64,000 bases of DNA. Source: Kushneria sinocarnis. GTDB taxonomy: Bacteria > Pseudomonadota > Gammaproteobacteria > Pseudomonadales > Halomonadaceae. The notes beneath the pieces were generated by a model. That model did no database searches and was not told the origin of the DNA. It was given only the letters and a program-made list of their open reading frames with translations. Each line of letters starts with the position of its first letter. Within the stretch, counting starts at the first letter, position 1. Shown here one piece after another: positions 1-8,757 of the stretch. Made by a program: the position numbers and the translations under genes. The stretch spans positions 186,001-250,000 of the forward strand of contig NZ_RBIN01000005.1 of NCBI RefSeq assembly GCF_003633775.1, written 5' to 3'.

Positions 1-525
1 AGTGCCGACGAGGCCCCGGCATCAATCCGGGAGTTCGCCGAGCACTTCTTCGCGCAGGCGGCAGCCGATCATGAGGAGCATCCGGACACCGCGACCTACG
101 AGGCCCGCTTCGAGGCCGAAGTGGTCGCCGATCACGATGACCTGCTGGTCATCCGGCTCGACGATTACGTCTTCCGGGGCGGTGCCCACGGCATGCCGAC
201 CACCGGCTACATGGTGATCGACCAGCGCAACCGGCACGTGGTCACCCTCGATGACATGCTCAAGGCGGGCCAGCGCGAGGCCTTCAACCAGGCCCTGCAG
301 GCCGCCCATCAGCGCTGGCTGGACAGCCTCGATCAGCCCCTCGACACCGGTGACTGGCCCTTCGCACCCAGCGACAACGTCGCGCTCCTGCCCGAGGGCG
401 CAGTGGTGAAGTACCAGCCCTATGCCATTGCGCCCTATGCCGCCGGCCAGCCCGAGCTGCATATCCCGTACCGCGAGCTGGAAGGCATCTTCAAGCCGCG
501 CTATCTGCCGCAGGACGCATCCTGA
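1..525 (+). CDS. DUF3298-domain protein, C-terminal part (5' end outside window)
   Basis: The reading frame is open from the first base of the window, so the start is missing; 174 residues are present. The visible part has the segments DDYVFRGGAHGMPTT and VTLDDML and ends with a PYAIAPYAAGQPELHIPYREL segment, which is the typical C-terminal layout of DUF3298/RsiV-like periplasmic domains (a GG-AHG motif followed by an A-Y-A-G turn). Such proteins are usually lipoproteins or membrane-anchored and of unknown function. A GTG at 121 lies inside the domain and is not a plausible start. A strong terminator follows 35 bases after the stop, so this is the last gene of its transcription unit. The family call is fairly firm; the role is unknown. 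Confidence 0.8.
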   Translation, partial: SADEAPASIREFAEHFFAQAAADHEEHPDTATYEARFEAEVVADHDDLLVIRLDDYVFRGGAHGMPTTGYMVIDQRNRHVVTLDDMLKAGQREAFNQALQAAHQRWLDSLDQPLDTGDWPFAPSDNVALLPEGAVVKYQPYAIAPYAAGQPELHIPYRELEGIFKPRYLPQDAS

Positions 526-560
526 GGTCCCGCTGTTCCCGGTTACATCCGCGCCCATCA

Positions 561-598
561 ACCGGCCATACCTCTCTCGGTATGGCCGGTTCTTTTCT
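561..598 (+). terminator. Rho-independent terminator after the DUF3298 gene
   Basis: A perfect 12-bp stem (ACCGGCCATACC at 561-572 with GGTATGGCCGGT at 579-590), a six-base loop and then TCTTTTCT. It separates the upstream gene from the pobA promoter. Confidence 0.92.
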
Positions 599-666
599 GT
601 CTGGGACCAAAGTCTCCATTGCGCTCTCCGATGGCGCCGCCTAGCTTGGTTCGCATTGCAAATTAT

Positions 667-683
667 TGTTCAACTGACGAACA
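667..683. promoter_or_regulatory. PcaR/PcaU-type operator before pobA
   Basis: The 17-bp site TGTTCA-ACTGA-CGAACA is one base from a perfect palindrome of the form TGTTCG-N5-CGAACA and ends 25 bp before the pobA start codon. A further GGTTCG half-site lies 19 bp upstream (648-653). A palindrome plus a direct-repeat half-site is the layout reported for PcaU of Acinetobacter. Related sites occur at 2056, 5818 and 10328. Binding by the IclR regulator encoded at 4972-5775 is inferred. Confidence 0.65.
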
Positions 684-708
684 AGGCGCCACGACAGGGA
701 GAGCCAAC

Positions 709-1917
709 ATGACTTCTGTACACCGCACCCGTGTCGCCATCATTGGAGCCGGTCCCGCCGGACTGGTGCTGTCGCACATGCTCACACGACAGGGTATCGA
801 CTGTACGGTACTGGAGCGGCGTTCACGCGGGTATGTCGAATCCCGGCTCCGTGCCGGAGTACTCGAGCAGAACACGGTCGAACTGATCCGTGAACTGGGA
901 CTCAATGCGCACATGGATCGCGATGGGCTCGAGCACCATGGCATCTATCTGCAGCACGATGGTCAGCGCTTCCACATCCCCATGACCGAACTCTGTGGAC
1001 GCAGTGTCACGGTCTACGGCCAGACCGAACTGACCCGCGATCTGATCGCTGCTCGGCTGGAAAGCGGCGGCGCACTGCACTTCGAGGCCGAGGTCGAGGG
1101 CGTTCACGACCCCGACAGTGATCATCCGGCCATCAGCTATCGGTTCGACGGCGAAGAGCATCGCCTCGAGTGCGATTTCATCATCGGCTGTGACGGCTTT
1201 CACGGCCCCTGTCGCAACGCCATACCCGAGCATCGTCAGCGGCTGTTCGACAACCACTACCCCTACGGCTGGCTGGGTATTCTGGCACGGGTACCGCCTT
1301 CCACCGACGAGCTGATCTACGCCGCTCATCGCGATGGCTTTGCCATGCACAGCATGCGCTCGCCCGAGATCAGTCGGCTCTACCTGCAGGTTACGCACGA
1401 TGATCACCCCGACAACTGGTCGGACGATCGGATCTGGGAGGCCCTGGAAGCCCGTCTGGGCACCCCCGGCTGGACGCTGCAGCGTGGGCCAATCCTCGAT
1501 CGCAGCATCACCCCGATGCGCAGTTTCGTGGCCGAAACCATGCAGTACGGTCGGCTCTTCCTCGCCGGCGACAGCGCCCATATCGTGCCACCCACCGGAG
1601 CCAAGGGGCTCAACCTGGCGATTGCCGACATCCGGGTACTGGGGGATGCGCTGATTGCACACTACCTCGACGATGATGAGCACCCGCTGAAGGATTACAA
1701 CGCCCGGGTGCTGTGGCGAGTCTGGCGGGCCAATGCCTTTTCCAACTTCATGACCGGACTGTTGCACAACGCGCCCGAGGAGAACCCCTACGAGCATCAG
1801 CTGCGCATGAGTCGCATTGACTATCTGCATCGCTCGACCGCAGCAGCGACCGCTCTGGCGGAAAACTACACCGGCATGCCGTTTGACGCCTCGCAGCGCT
1901 TCATGACGCCACCCTGA
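709..1917 (+). CDS. pobA: 4-hydroxybenzoate 3-monooxygenase
   Basis: A flavoprotein of 402 residues that hydroxylates 4-hydroxybenzoate to protocatechuate with NAD(P)H and O2. It has the N-terminal FAD motif IIGAGPAGLVLS, the CDGFHG segment (the DG motif of flavin hydroxylases) and LFLAGDSAHIVPPTGAKGLN, the second FAD-binding segment typical of PobA. The length is close to the usual 390-400. The frame is open further upstream to 619, but the ATG at 709 is chosen because it follows an AGGGAGAG ribosome site and begins directly before the FAD motif. It stands alone between a terminator and the TRAP operon, and an operator-like palindrome at 667-683 suggests control by the PcaR-like regulator. 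Product identification is confident. Confidence 0.95.
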   Translation: MTSVHRTRVAIIGAGPAGLVLSHMLTRQGIDCTVLERRSRGYVESRLRAGVLEQNTVELIRELGLNAHMDRDGLEHHGIYLQHDGQRFHIPMTELCGRSVTVYGQTELTRDLIAARLESGGALHFEAEVEGVHDPDSDHPAISYRFDGEEHRLECDFIIGCDGFHGPCRNAIPEHRQRLFDNHYPYGWLGILARVPPSTDELIYAAHRDGFAMHSMRSPEISRLYLQVTHDDHPDNWSDDRIWEALEARLGTPGWTLQRGPILDRSITPMRSFVAETMQYGRLFLAGDSAHIVPPTGAKGLNLAIADIRVLGDALIAHYLDDDEHPLKDYNARVLWRVWRANAFSNFMTGLLHNAPEENPYEHQLRMSRIDYLHRSTAAATALAENYTGMPFDASQRFMTPP

Positions 1918-1971
1918 TGATCGACCATGACAGCGCGCCGATCTGATGTCCCCGCCCGCCGGGTCTGCGCT

Positions 1972-1988
1972 GGCATATGCGATATGCC
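1972..1988. repeat. Inverted repeat downstream of pobA
   Basis: GGCATAT-GCG-ATATGCC forms a perfect 7-bp stem with a 3-base loop. There is no T-run, so it is not a standard terminator. It may be an RNA-end hairpin or a protein site between pobA and the TRAP operon; the role is unknown. Confidence 0.4.
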
Positions 1989-2055
1989 CGGAGTGCGACG
2001 ACCAACGTCTAACGGTGCACTTCGCCGATTGCTGTAAAATCATTTAACGAACATT

Positions 2056-2072
2056 GATTCGCTGTGCGAACA
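2056..2072. promoter_or_regulatory. PcaR/PcaU-type operator before the TRAP operon
   Basis: GATTCG-CTGTG-CGAACA matches the pattern TGTTCG-N5-CGAACA in 10 of 12 arm positions. A further CGAACA half-site lies at 2048-2053 and a TCGAAC at 2079-2084. It lies 46 bp before the first transporter gene. This links the TRAP transporter to the same regulator as pobA and pca, by inference. Confidence 0.55.
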
Positions 2073-2118
2073 GCAGAATCGAACGGCACCGCTGCCCGGC
2101 TCAGGTGGCAGACATATC

Positions 2119-3171
2119 ATGGCGAGGTCACTCATGCGCGTCAGATGGCTGCACACTGCTCTTTTATCCGGTGTCCTGGCACTGGGCATGCTGCCGATGA
2201 GCGCTGACGCCGCCACGACACTGCGCCTTGCTCATTTCTGGCCGGCCGGTTCGGCCATCAATCAGCAGGTCTTCAGGGTCTGGGCCGATGCCATCGAACA
2301 GGCATCCGATGGCGAGCTGGAGGTACAGATCTTTCCTTCAGAGACACTTGCGGGAGCCGATCACGCCTACCGAGCCACGGTCGACGGCATTGCTGACATT
2401 ACCGCCACGGCTCAGGGCTATACCGCAGGACGCTTCCCGCTGACCCAGATCATCGAGCTGCCCGGCGTCTCGAGTGATGCCGAGCAGGGCTCCTGTATCG
2501 CACAGACACTGTTCAGCGAGAACCGGGCCCTGGCCCGTGAGTATCGTGACAGTCATGTCCTGTTCCTGTTTACCACCGGTCCGGGGTTCATCAACACACG
2601 TGCAAGACCGGTGCGCGCACCTGATGACCTTGCCGGACTGCGTATCCGCCGTCCCACGGTGGTAGTAGGAGAACTGCTCGAGTCACTGGGCGCCCAACCG
2701 GTGGGCATGCCGGCCCCCGCCACCTATACCGCCATGCAGCGTGGAGTGATCGATGGGGTCACGCTCCCCTGGGAGGGCATGAAGACTTTTCGCCTGAACG
2801 AACTGGCACACCAGCACACGGTCATGCCGCTCTATACCCTGACCTTCGTGGCCACCATGAACCGGCAGACCTATCAGCGTCTGCCCGCTCATCTGCAGCA
2901 GGTGATCGATGACCACAGCGGCATGCAGTGGGCACGCCGCGCCGGTCGGGTCTTCCAGGCTCAGGATACGGCGGGACGCCAGCAGGTCCAGGGCGACGAC
3001 CATCACGTCATCGAAATTCAGCACCCGCTTGACGATCCGCGCTGGGGACCACCGCTGCACGGGGCAATCAACGGTTATCTGCAACAGCTGGAACAGCAGG
3101 GTCTGCCCGCCCGGAAGCTCTACCGGCAGGCCCGCGAAGCGGCACGGGAATGTAGCGGAGGGCACGCATGA
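2119..3171 (+). CDS. dctP: TRAP transporter substrate-binding protein (DctP family)
   Basis: A periplasmic solute receptor of 350 residues. A basic start followed by a hydrophobic stretch and ADA-ATT gives a Sec signal peptide of about 31 residues. The mature protein opens with TTLRLAHFWPAG, typical of DctP, and carries the conserved region LAGLRIRRPT with the arginine that usually pairs with the carboxylate of the ligand. Its stop overlaps the next start (ATGA), so it forms an operon with the two permeases that follow. The start could also be the ATG at 2134. A PcaR-type operator upstream and the neighbouring pobA suggest an aromatic or related carboxylate as ligand (for example 4-hydroxybenzoate); this is inference. 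DctP is used as a family name. Confidence 0.9.
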   Translation: MARSLMRVRWLHTALLSGVLALGMLPMSADAATTLRLAHFWPAGSAINQQVFRVWADAIEQASDGELEVQIFPSETLAGADHAYRATVDGIADITATAQGYTAGRFPLTQIIELPGVSSDAEQGSCIAQTLFSENRALAREYRDSHVLFLFTTGPGFINTRARPVRAPDDLAGLRIRRPTVVVGELLESLGAQPVGMPAPATYTAMQRGVIDGVTLPWEGMKTFRLNELAHQHTVMPLYTLTFVATMNRQTYQRLPAHLQQVIDDHSGMQWARRAGRVFQAQDTAGRQQVQGDDHHVIEIQHPLDDPRWGPPLHGAINGYLQQLEQQGLPARKLYRQAREAARECSGGHA

Positions 3172-3680
3172 CGGTACTGAGTCGCCTGGGCACCTGGCTT
3201 GGTCACATTGCCCTGGCGTTTGCCGGGATTGCCCTGCTGGCGATGATGGCCATCACCGTCGTGGATATCGTGCTGCGCTATCTCTTTCAGCTGACCGACG
3301 GGGCCAGCCGTTTAACCTTCACCGGCGGTGTGGAACTGGTGCAGTACCTGATGCTGGGCGCCATGCTTTCCGCCATGGCAGCCCATGTGGAGCACAGCCA
3401 GGTAGTGGTAGAGCTCTTTACCCGTGCCCTGAGCGGCCCGCTCAAGGCACGTCTCGCCGGTCTTTATCTGCTGCTCTTCGCAGCGGTGGGCAGTCTGCTG
3501 GCCATGGGGCTCTTCGAAACCGCCCGTTCACTGGCCGAATTCGGCGAAGTCACCCAGGATCTCGCCATTCCCAAAGCGCCGATGTATGACACCGCAGCGG
3601 TACTGTTTGCCATTCTCGCCCTGCGCAGTGCCATTTACGGCCTGCGCGGTCTGCTGCAGGGGGTCACGCATGACGCCTGA
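3168..3680 (+). CDS. dctQ: TRAP transporter small permease (DctQ family)
   Basis: An integral membrane protein of 170 residues with four predicted hydrophobic segments and the DctQ-like segment MMAITVVDIVLRYLFQ near the N terminus. It is the small subunit that pairs with the large permease to take up the solute delivered by the binding protein. Its ATG overlaps the dctP stop, with a GGAGG ribosome site inside dctP. It also overlaps the start of the large permease by 11 bases, which indicates tight translational coupling. Confidence 0.9.
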   Translation: MTVLSRLGTWLGHIALAFAGIALLAMMAITVVDIVLRYLFQLTDGASRLTFTGGVELVQYLMLGAMLSAMAAHVEHSQVVVELFTRALSGPLKARLAGLYLLLFAAVGSLLAMGLFETARSLAEFGEVTQDLAIPKAPMYDTAAVLFAILALRSAIYGLRGLLQGVTHDA

Positions 3681-4956
3681 GATGATCGGCTATACCGGCA
3701 TGATCGCCCTGTTGGTGCTGCTGGCACTGCGCGTACCGGTGGCATTGTGCATGCTGCTGATCGGTACTTGCGGCTTTGCCGCTATCATCAGCCCGGGTGC
3801 GGCGCTTGCCATGCTGCAACTGGTCCCACTCGAAGTACTAACCAGTTACAGCTTCAGTGCCATCCCCATGTTCATACTCATGGGTGTACTGGCTTCGCAC
3901 TCGGGCATGGCCGGCAGTCTGTTCGATGCCGCACGCCGGCTGTGCGGTGGCTGGAAGGGCGGCATGGCCATCGCTGCAGTCGGTTCCTGTGGCTTGTTCT
4001 CGGCCATTTCCGGTTCATCGCTGGCGACCGCCAGTACCATGAGCCGGGTTGCGCTGCCCGAGATGGAGCGTAACGGCTACGCTGCCTCCCTGGGTGCCGG
4101 CGCCCTGGCTGCCGGGGGGACACTCGGCATCATGATCCCCCCCTCGATTGCCCTGCTGCTCTACGCCATCATTACCGAGCAGTCGGTAGGCGACATGTTC
4201 GCGGCCGGTTTCATTCCCGGTCTGCTGGGGCTGGTATTCTACATCATCACGGTAGCGATCGTGGTCAAGCTGCGCCCCGCGGCAGCGGCACCTTCCCGGC
4301 CCACCAGCCTGACCGAGAAGCTGCAGGCCACTACCGGGCTACTGCCCTTCGGCAGCATCTTCGCACTGATGGTATTGGGCATTTATGGCGGCTTGTTCAC
4401 TCCTACCGAGGGTGCCTCGGCAGGGGCCTTTGCCACTCTGATATATGCATTTATCCGCGGTCTGCGTCTACCGGGACTGTGGTCGGCAGTACAGGAAACC
4501 CTGGCGCTCTCGGCCGTGGTGTTCTTCATGATTGTCGGAGCCGAAACGCTGGGCTACTTCATCTCCGCTTCGCGGATATCGTTCACCATTACCGAGTACA
4601 TCACGGGGCTGGGGCTATCGAACCTGAGCGTACTGCTCTGCCTGCTGCTGCTTTATTTCGTGCTTGGCTGCTTTATGGACGCCATCGCCATGCTGCTGAT
4701 CACAGTGCCGGTGGTCTATCCGGTGATCACCTCGCTGGGCATCGATCCGATATGGTTCGGCATTGTCACCGTGCTGACCGTCGAACTGGGGCTGATCACT
4801 CCCCCGGTAGGCATGAATGTCTTCGTGATCAACGCGACCGCCGGACATGTCAGCATCGGCGAGATCTACCGGGGAGTCATCCCTTTCATCCTCGCCGACC
4901 TGGTACGCCTCGCCCTGCTGATCGCCTTCCCGGTGCTGACCACACTGCTACTGTAA
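3670..4956 (+). CDS. dctM: TRAP transporter large permease (DctM family)
   Basis: A membrane protein of 428 residues, the usual length for DctM. It has about a dozen hydrophobic segments, the conserved GSSLATASTMSRVALPEM region after the early helices, and GIMIPPSI and LITPPVGMNVFVI, which are characteristic of the two repeats of this subunit. It performs sodium-coupled translocation of the solute. The frame is open from 3586, but the ATG at 3670 is the sensible start because the preceding residues are the dctQ tail read in another frame. It closes the dctPQM operon and converges on the minus-strand regulator gene 15 bases later. Confidence 0.93.
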   Translation: MTPEMIGYTGMIALLVLLALRVPVALCMLLIGTCGFAAIISPGAALAMLQLVPLEVLTSYSFSAIPMFILMGVLASHSGMAGSLFDAARRLCGGWKGGMAIAAVGSCGLFSAISGSSLATASTMSRVALPEMERNGYAASLGAGALAAGGTLGIMIPPSIALLLYAIITEQSVGDMFAAGFIPGLLGLVFYIITVAIVVKLRPAAAAPSRPTSLTEKLQATTGLLPFGSIFALMVLGIYGGLFTPTEGASAGAFATLIYAFIRGLRLPGLWSAVQETLALSAVVFFMIVGAETLGYFISASRISFTITEYITGLGLSNLSVLLCLLLLYFVLGCFMDAIAMLLITVPVVYPVITSLGIDPIWFGIVTVLTVELGLITPPVGMNVFVINATAGHVSIGEIYRGVIPFILADLVRLALLIAFPVLTTLLL

Positions 4957-4971
4957 GTACTGCTGCGCAGA

Positions 4972-5775
4972 CTAGCTGATATGGCGGGAGAGAAACGCAC
5001 ACTTCTCCTGCAGGATCGGCAGAAAGCGCTGTTCCAGAGTGGCGTGATCGATACGTGCGGCATTGGTACTGAGATTGACCGCGCCCAGCAGCCGCCCGCT
5101 ACCCGAGCGCAGGGGCACTGCAAGCGAGCGAAGTCCGGAATCGAGCTCCTGATCGACGATGCAGTAGCCGTCGCGGCGCACCTGCGTCAGGGTCTCTCGC
5201 AGCTCGGCGAAGTCGGTAATGGTGTGCTCGGTCCAGGCCTGCAGGGTCTCGCCGGCGAGGCGCTGCTCCAGGGTAGCATCGTCGAGTTCGGCCAGCAGTA
5301 CCCGTCCCATGGAGGTATACATGGCCGGCAGCCGTGTCCCCACCGAAAGGCTGATCGCCATCAGTCGATGACGCGCTGCCGACCGGGCCGCGTAGACCAC
5401 CGACAGCTCATCGAGTACACCCAGCGAGGAAGACTCACCGGTCTGCTCGGTAATTTCCTCGAGCGTCTGCTGGATCACCGAATGGTAATTATTGGCCGAG
5501 AGAAAAGCGTAGCCCAGCGACAGCACCTTCGGTGACAGTTCGAAGCGGCGCTGATCGCGGCGCACGTAACCCAGTGCATGCAAAGTCAGCAGAAAGCGCC
5601 GCGCCCGGGCTCGGTTCATGCCGGTACGGGCGGCAACCTCACTCAGGGTCATGCTGCGATGATGCTCATCAAAGGCAGCAATCACCTCCAGCCCGCTGGC
5701 CAGGGCAGTGACGAAATCGCGATCCTGGGGCGTGATCCGATCCTCGTCATCGCCCTGCTCCTGTCCGTCCACCAT
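4972..5775 (-). CDS. pcaR: IclR-family regulator of the PcaR/PcaU/PobR group
   Basis: A DNA-binding regulator of 267 residues. Residues about 20-80 form the IclR winged helix (FVTALASGLEVIAAFDE, SEVAARTGMNRARARRFLLTL), and the rest is the IclR effector domain with NLSTNA near the C terminus. The sequence type, with the SxGLxVIxAF start, is that of the beta-ketoadipate regulators PcaR, PcaU and PobR. An AGGAGG site precedes the ATG at 5775. Four sites of the form TGTTCG-N5-CGAACA occur before pobA, dctP, this gene and pcaI, so it probably controls all four and itself. The effector is likely protocatechuate or beta-ketoadipate; this cannot be decided from sequence. The symbol is a group assignment. 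Confidence 0.85.
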   Translation of the reverse strand: MVDGQEQGDDEDRITPQDRDFVTALASGLEVIAAFDEHHRSMTLSEVAARTGMNRARARRFLLTLHALGYVRRDQRRFELSPKVLSLGYAFLSANNYHSVIQQTLEEITEQTGESSSLGVLDELSVVYAARSAARHRLMAISLSVGTRLPAMYTSMGRVLLAELDDATLEQRLAGETLQAWTEHTITDFAELRETLTQVRRDGYCIVDQELDSGLRSLAVPLRSGSGRLLGAVNLSTNAARIDHATLEQRFLPILQEKCAFLSRHIS

Positions 5776-5817
5776 GCCGGTCCTCCTGACGTCTCATGGT
5801 GGTCATGCTAGCACTCT

Positions 5818-5834
5818 TGTTCGCTATGCGGACA
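5818..5834. promoter_or_regulatory. PcaR/PcaU-type operator before the regulator gene
   Basis: TGTTCG-CTATG-CGGACA is one base from a perfect palindrome and lies 42 bp upstream of the regulator's start codon. It is nearly identical to the site before pcaI (10328-10344), which suggests autoregulation. Confidence 0.65.
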
Positions 5835-5845
5835 CCTTCACCCGG

Positions 5846-6853
5846 CTATTCAAAGGTGCCCTGACGCGTCGTATCGATCACCACCCGGCCGTTCGCCCGC
5901 GAGACACAGGCACACAGATGCTGGCTGCGACGCTGCTGATCGCGGGTCATGAAGACATCGCGATGATCGATTTCACCCTCGGCTGCTACCACTTCCACGG
6001 CACACAGGCCGCACTCGCCCCGCTCGCAGTCCGCGAGGATTTCCACATCGTGCTCTCGCAGGGCATCGAGCATGGAGCGATTGACCGGCACCTCGAATTC
6101 AACGCCCAGATTCTCGACCGCTACGGTGAAGGGGACGGTAGCCAGTCGGCCGCTGTTGGCAAAGGTTTCATGGCGCAGACGCCATTCGGCACGTCCCTGA
6201 CGACGCCACTCGTCACGAATGTGATCCATCAGCGCCATCGGTCCGCACATGTAGAGTTCACCCTCCGGATGCAGCTGAGCTATTTCGGCGGCCGTATCGA
6301 GACGGCTGCCCTCATCACTGATCCGGGTTTCCAGCCGATCCCCCAGCTGTGTTCGCAGTGACTCGGCAAGCGCCAGCCGATCCCGGGAGCGGGCGCAGTA
6401 GAGCAGTCGAAAGGATTTACCGGCCCGCGCCAGCGACAGCGCCATCCCATGCAGGGCGGTGATACCAATGCCTCCCGCCACCAGCAGATATTCCGGACAG
6501 GTATAACTCAGCGAGAAGAAATTGCTCGGCGGTGCCAGCGGCAGGGTATCGCCCTGACACAAGGACCACATGAAGCGACTGCCGCCCCGGCTATGAGCGA
6601 CACGCTTGACCGCAATCCGATAACATCCCTCACCAGCGGCATCCTCGATCAGCGAGTAGCTGCGGATATCGCTGTCCTGTTGGCCATCGTCATGCACGAA
6701 GGGGACCTGCACATCGACATGGCTGCCCGGCGTATACGCTGATATCGGCCCATCGGGCACCAGATCGAGCAGCCGGACATCCTCGGCAATGATTTCGCTG
6801 CGGGCGACCCGGGCAGTCTGCCAGACACGCTGTCGGCGAGCCGGAATGGTCAT
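5846..6853 (-). CDS. vanB: Vanillate O-demethylase reductase subunit
   Basis: The electron-transfer partner of the VanA oxygenase, 335 residues. The order is an FMN/FAD-binding ferredoxin-reductase domain (IRSYSL flavin-binding motif near residue 80), an NAD-binding domain (LLVAGGIGITALHGMA, MCGPMALMDHIR), and a C-terminal plant-type [2Fe-2S] domain with CERGECGLC and a last cysteine in HLCAC. It passes electrons from NAD(P)H to the Rieske centre of VanA. It is the last gene of a minus-strand vanA-vanR-vanB run. The assignment to vanillate rests on the neighbouring vanA; the reductase family itself is broader. Confidence 0.9.
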   Translation of the reverse strand: MTIPARRQRVWQTARVARSEIIAEDVRLLDLVPDGPISAYTPGSHVDVQVPFVHDDGQQDSDIRSYSLIEDAAGEGCYRIAVKRVAHSRGGSRFMWSLCQGDTLPLAPPSNFFSLSYTCPEYLLVAGGIGITALHGMALSLARAGKSFRLLYCARSRDRLALAESLRTQLGDRLETRISDEGSRLDTAAEIAQLHPEGELYMCGPMALMDHIRDEWRRQGRAEWRLRHETFANSGRLATVPFTVAVENLGVEFEVPVNRSMLDALREHDVEILADCERGECGLCAVEVVAAEGEIDHRDVFMTRDQQRRSQHLCACVSRANGRVVIDTTRQGTFE

Positions 6854-6900
6854 GTCATGTACTCCCGCCGCTCCACGGGCGGCTTCAGTAAAAAATGGGC

Positions 6901-7632
6901 TCAGTCGAGTGCAGCCCTGAGCATGGGCGCTCCGCTGATACGATCCAGAAAGGCATGATCCTGCAGGGCCACGGCCAGGTTGCGGCGGGCAATATGGGCA
7001 TGCTCCCGCGCCAGCTGTTCGGCGCGACTGCCGTCACCCGAGCGGATGGCATCACACAGGCAGCGATGCTGATCGTTGGCGATGAACAGAATGTCCCGCG
7101 AGCGCGGCAGGATGGCCTGCGCCATGACAAAGGCACTGGGAGAAGCGAAGGGACGCGCGGCAATGCGATCGAGTTCCTCCGCCAGGAGCGTACACTCCGC
7201 CAGCGCCACCAGGCGCTGATGAAATTCGGCGTTGAGCGTCATGTACTGCTCGAAATCCGCGTGGCTGAGTCGTGGCTGATCGACAATGATCGCGATGCCC
7301 TCGACGAGCTCGTCCATCGCCCCGAGCGAGGCTTCATCATGATCGCGTTCGGCGGCCCGTCGAGCCGCCATGCCCTCCAGGGTGCCACGCAGCTCGATGG
7401 CATCACGAAAATAGTCGTGATCGAATACACGCACCCGGTAACCGCTGCCTTCGGGGGCCACGATGAAACCCTCGTGCTCGAGCCGCACCAGCGCCTCCCG
7501 CAGTGGCGTGCGCGAGACGCCGATGCGACGGGCCAGCGCCGGTTCCCACAGGCGCTCACCGGATACCAGCACGCCTTCGAGAATCATTTCGCGCAGGGTG
7601 AGCAGGGCACGCTGTGTCTGTTGCATCCGCAA
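6901..7632 (-). CDS. vanR: GntR-family (FCD) regulator, probable VanR
   Basis: A regulator of 243 residues with an N-terminal winged helix (RRIGVSRTPLREALVRLEHEGFI at about residues 33-55) and a helical FCD ligand domain. It lies between vanA (15 bp upstream) and vanB (47 bp downstream) on the same strand, which points to control of vanillate demethylation; FCD-type VanR proteins are known repressors of vanAB. Placing the regulator between the two enzyme genes is unusual, since it more often follows or is divergent from vanAB. Likely operators are the two TGTATACA palindromes upstream of vanA. Confidence 0.8.
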   Translation of the reverse strand: MRMQQTQRALLTLREMILEGVLVSGERLWEPALARRIGVSRTPLREALVRLEHEGFIVAPEGSGYRVRVFDHDYFRDAIELRGTLEGMAARRAAERDHDEASLGAMDELVEGIAIIVDQPRLSHADFEQYMTLNAEFHQRLVALAECTLLAEELDRIAARPFASPSAFVMAQAILPRSRDILFIANDQHRCLCDAIRSGDGSRAEQLAREHAHIARRNLAVALQDHAFLDRISGAPMLRAALD

Positions 7633-7647
7633 CCCCTCCCGATTCCG

Positions 7648-8757
7648 TCAGCCTGCCGGCTGGGAATGAATCAGCGTCGACTCTCCGGTCCGGGCTCGGG
7701 CGGATCGAGGGATCTGCTCGGCTTCGATCATGCGATCGATCAGGCGCCTCGCCCACATCGCGCCGGCATCGATATTGAGGTTGTAGAAAGGCGCCCGATC
7801 ATAGCGATCGACCGCTTTCTGCTGGGCTTCGAGCACGGCCTCATCCTGCTGATAGACACCCTGGCCGGTATCATTGACATGGGCACAGTGCAGATATTCG
7901 GTCCATTGCGGATCAGCAAGGTGGTGATCACGCACGAAGTTCCAGAAATAGTGGCAGGTAGTGGCCGTCTCCGGGGTAATGGCGGCGAGAAAATAGCCGG
8001 TAACGCCCTGACTGCGATCCCCTTCGGGCGCCCCGGTGCCGGCGTGGGCAATACCGACATCCCCGACGACCGTCGAGGGCGCCTGAAAGTGGATCAGGTG
8101 CCAGCGATCAACCGGCGCCTCGCCGCACTCCAGCTGGCGGGCCCAGAAGGGTGGCGCATCGATGTTGCGCATCCAGCGCTCCATGGTGACCTCGCGTTCG
8201 GTATGGGTCACATCGAAGGGAGCACGGGTAATGGCGTCATGACCGATGCTGCCGGCATGCACGAAGGTTTCGTGGGTCAGATCCATGAGATTGTCGACGA
8301 CCAGCCGGTAGTCACAGGCAAGGCTGTAGAAGGTGCCGCCACGTCCGGCCAGCTGCGGATCGTCATTCCAGTGAAAATCGGGCACCCGATCGGTATCCGC
8401 CAGCGCCGGATCACCCATCCAGAGCCATACCAGGCTGTGGCGTTCGACTACCGGGAAAGCACGCACGCAGGCGGACGGATTGATGGTGGGCTGAGAGGGC
8501 ATGAAGGTGCAGCGGCCGCTGCCATCGAACTTCAGACCATGATAGCCACACATCACCTGATCGCCATCCAGCTTGCCCAGAGAGAGCGGCAAAAGCCTGT
8601 GCCAGCAGGCATCCTCCAGTGCGGTGATATCACCATCACTGCGACGATAGAGCACTACATGGGTATCGCAGAGACAGCGGGCGTTGAGTTCATGTTCGAT
8701 CTCGCTGCTCCAGGCAGCAGCATACCAGGCATTGCGGGGCCAGCTCGACTCGGTCAT
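7648..8757 (-). CDS. vanA: Vanillate O-demethylase oxygenase subunit
   Basis: A Rieske non-haem iron oxygenase of 369 residues that demethylates vanillate to protocatechuate and formaldehyde. The Rieske ligands are visible as C51-W-H53 and C70-G-Y-H73. The mononuclear iron site follows in NLMDLTHETFVHAG (H162, H167, with D159 as the bridging acidic residue). Length and layout agree with VanA. The start is fixed by AGGAG seven bases before the ATG at 8757. It is the promoter-proximal gene of vanA-vanR-vanB and is transcribed away from pcaB, whose product is used two steps further along the same pathway. Confidence 0.93.
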   Translation of the reverse strand: MTESSWPRNAWYAAAWSSEIEHELNARCLCDTHVVLYRRSDGDITALEDACWHRLLPLSLGKLDGDQVMCGYHGLKFDGSGRCTFMPSQPTINPSACVRAFPVVERHSLVWLWMGDPALADTDRVPDFHWNDDPQLAGRGGTFYSLACDYRLVVDNLMDLTHETFVHAGSIGHDAITRAPFDVTHTEREVTMERWMRNIDAPPFWARQLECGEAPVDRWHLIHFQAPSTVVGDVGIAHAGTGAPEGDRSQGVTGYFLAAITPETATTCHYFWNFVRDHHLADPQWTEYLHCAHVNDTGQGVYQQDEAVLEAQQKAVDRYDRAPFYNLNIDAGAMWARRLIDRMIEAEQIPRSARARTGESTLIHSQPAG

